Program-made: the position numbers and the translations under genes
Notes under the pieces: model-generated
Told to the model about the DNA's origin: nothing
The model's input: the letters and a program-made list of their open reading frames with translations, nothing else
Database searches by the model: none
In this document: in pieces, positions 5,828 through 6,092 of the stretch
Position numbering within the stretch: the stretch's first letter is position 1
How the letters are laid out: each line of letters starts with the position of its first letter
From: Filomicrobium sp.
Lineage (GTDB): Bacteria > Pseudomonadota > Alphaproteobacteria > Rhizobiales > Hyphomicrobiaceae
Reading direction: 5' to 3'
NCBI GenBank assembly: GCA_030607105.1
Contig: JAUWFF010000088.1
Coordinates: 1 to 6,092 of the forward strand
Length of the DNA: 6,092 nucleotides

Positions 5828-5868
5828 TTGACGGATATCAAGGCGCTCAGGTTTCTCGTCGATATATT
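5828..5868 (+). promoter_or_regulatory. FixK/FNR class II promoter for the exported-protein gene
   Basis: The box TTGACGGATATCAA (5828-5841) has TTGAC and ATCAA half-sites. TATATT (5863-5868, 5 of 6) follows after 21 bp. The start is expected near 5875, giving a leader of about 140 nt to the ATG at 6017. This is the best-formed rightward example in the window and points directly at the gene that leaves the window. Confidence 0.65.
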
Positions 5869-6016
5869 TTAAAATAAAGCGCAAGTACTAGGCGCGGTGA
5901 CTAAGTTTTTAAGCGGATGGGCTCTGCTTCGCTGATTTCTATTACGCTTGTACTTTGCTTTGCGATCTAGCAAGCCAATAGGCTGCGAGCAGGGCAGGCG
6001 GAGAGAAAACCCGAGG

Positions 6017-6092
6017 ATGAACAACACATTAAAAGCGGCCTGCGCCATGGCGTTAGGCCTGTTTGTGGCACTTGCTGTTCCTCTGCCGGCGC
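6017..6092 (+). CDS. Exported protein, N-terminal signal peptide only (runs off the window)
   Basis: Only 25 codons are visible. They read MNNTLKAACAMALGLFVALA, then VPLPA: a lysine near the N-terminus, a hydrophobic core of about 15 residues, and a small-residue end, which together make a Sec signal peptide with cleavage probably just beyond the edge. GGAG (6000-6003) lies 13 nt upstream, and a second purine run, GAGG, abuts the ATG. The protein should therefore be periplasmic or envelope-attached. A FixK-type promoter about 150-190 bp upstream suggests low-oxygen induction, compatible with a c-type cytochrome, copper protein or another respiratory or stress component. The mature part is missing, so I name none. 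Confidence 0.6.
   Translation, partial: MNNTLKAACAMALGLFVALAVPLPA

Larger units (their letters stand above)
5443..6016. other. Regulatory spacer with IS-like end and divergent FixK promoters
   Basis: No protein gene is supported in this 574-bp stretch. It holds the IS-end-like copy B, a leftward and a rightward FixK-type promoter, and the leader of the exported-protein gene. A short in-frame stretch following the methyltransferase in the +1 frame (5414-5650) has no start codon or recognisable family. Confidence 0.5.

Noticed and set aside
5960..5973. TTGCGATCTAGCAA as a sixth FixK site
   Set aside because: It fits only the looser TTG(A/C)-N6-(T/G)CAA form and lies downstream of the likely start for the exported-protein gene, so I mention it but do not annotate it.
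1..6092. CRISPR array, nod box or NifA upstream sequence
   Set aside because: No regularly spaced repeats were seen, and no convincing nod box or TGT-N10-ACA with a paired sigma-54 promoter was found.

Overview
The window looks like accessory DNA from a nitrogen-fixing or denitrifying alphaproteobacterium of the order Rhizobiales (a Bradyrhizobium, Mesorhizobium or Sinorhizobium type). The grounds are moderately high GC, loosely packed genes with long spacers, a bacterial GH3-family enzyme, a rhizobial-type lone CheR-like methyltransferase, and a striking set of FNR/FixK-type operators. I infer the genus range from gene content. No ribosomal RNA or other taxonomic marker is present.

Layout. 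Positions 1-791 hold no convincing protein gene, but contain a FixK-type site, a strongly folded RNA-like segment ending in a textbook intrinsic terminator (candidate small RNA, about 167-309), and a perfect FNR/FixK consensus at 506-519. Next comes an intact GH3-type acyl-acid amido synthetase (792-2327, +). A mostly empty spacer follows, with an IS-end-like 27-bp sequence at 2612-2638 and, after it, a 56-codon membrane/coiled-coil microprotein gene (2687-2857, +). On the minus strand lie a three-BON-domain protein (3853-3107) and, upstream of it, an 80-residue conserved-type small protein (4278-4036), probably co-transcribed. On the plus strand, divergent from them, is a CheR-type SAM-dependent methyltransferase (4597-5442). 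The right end (5443-6016) is a regulatory spacer with a second IS-end-like copy and two divergent FixK-type promoters. The right-hand one points at an exported-protein gene that runs off the window (6017-6092).

Working together. The unifying signal is regulatory. TTGA-N6-TCAA (core of the FNR/FixK box) occurs five times, always outside the main genes, where well under one is expected by chance. At least three sites have a good -10 hexamer 21-23 bp away, the geometry of class II FNR/FixK promoters. I infer that this is a patch of a low-oxygen (FixK/FnrN) regulon that includes stress-type proteins, an exported protein and possibly a small RNA resembling enterobacterial FnrS in design. The leftward promoter near 5724 has apparently lost its gene to an IS-mediated event.
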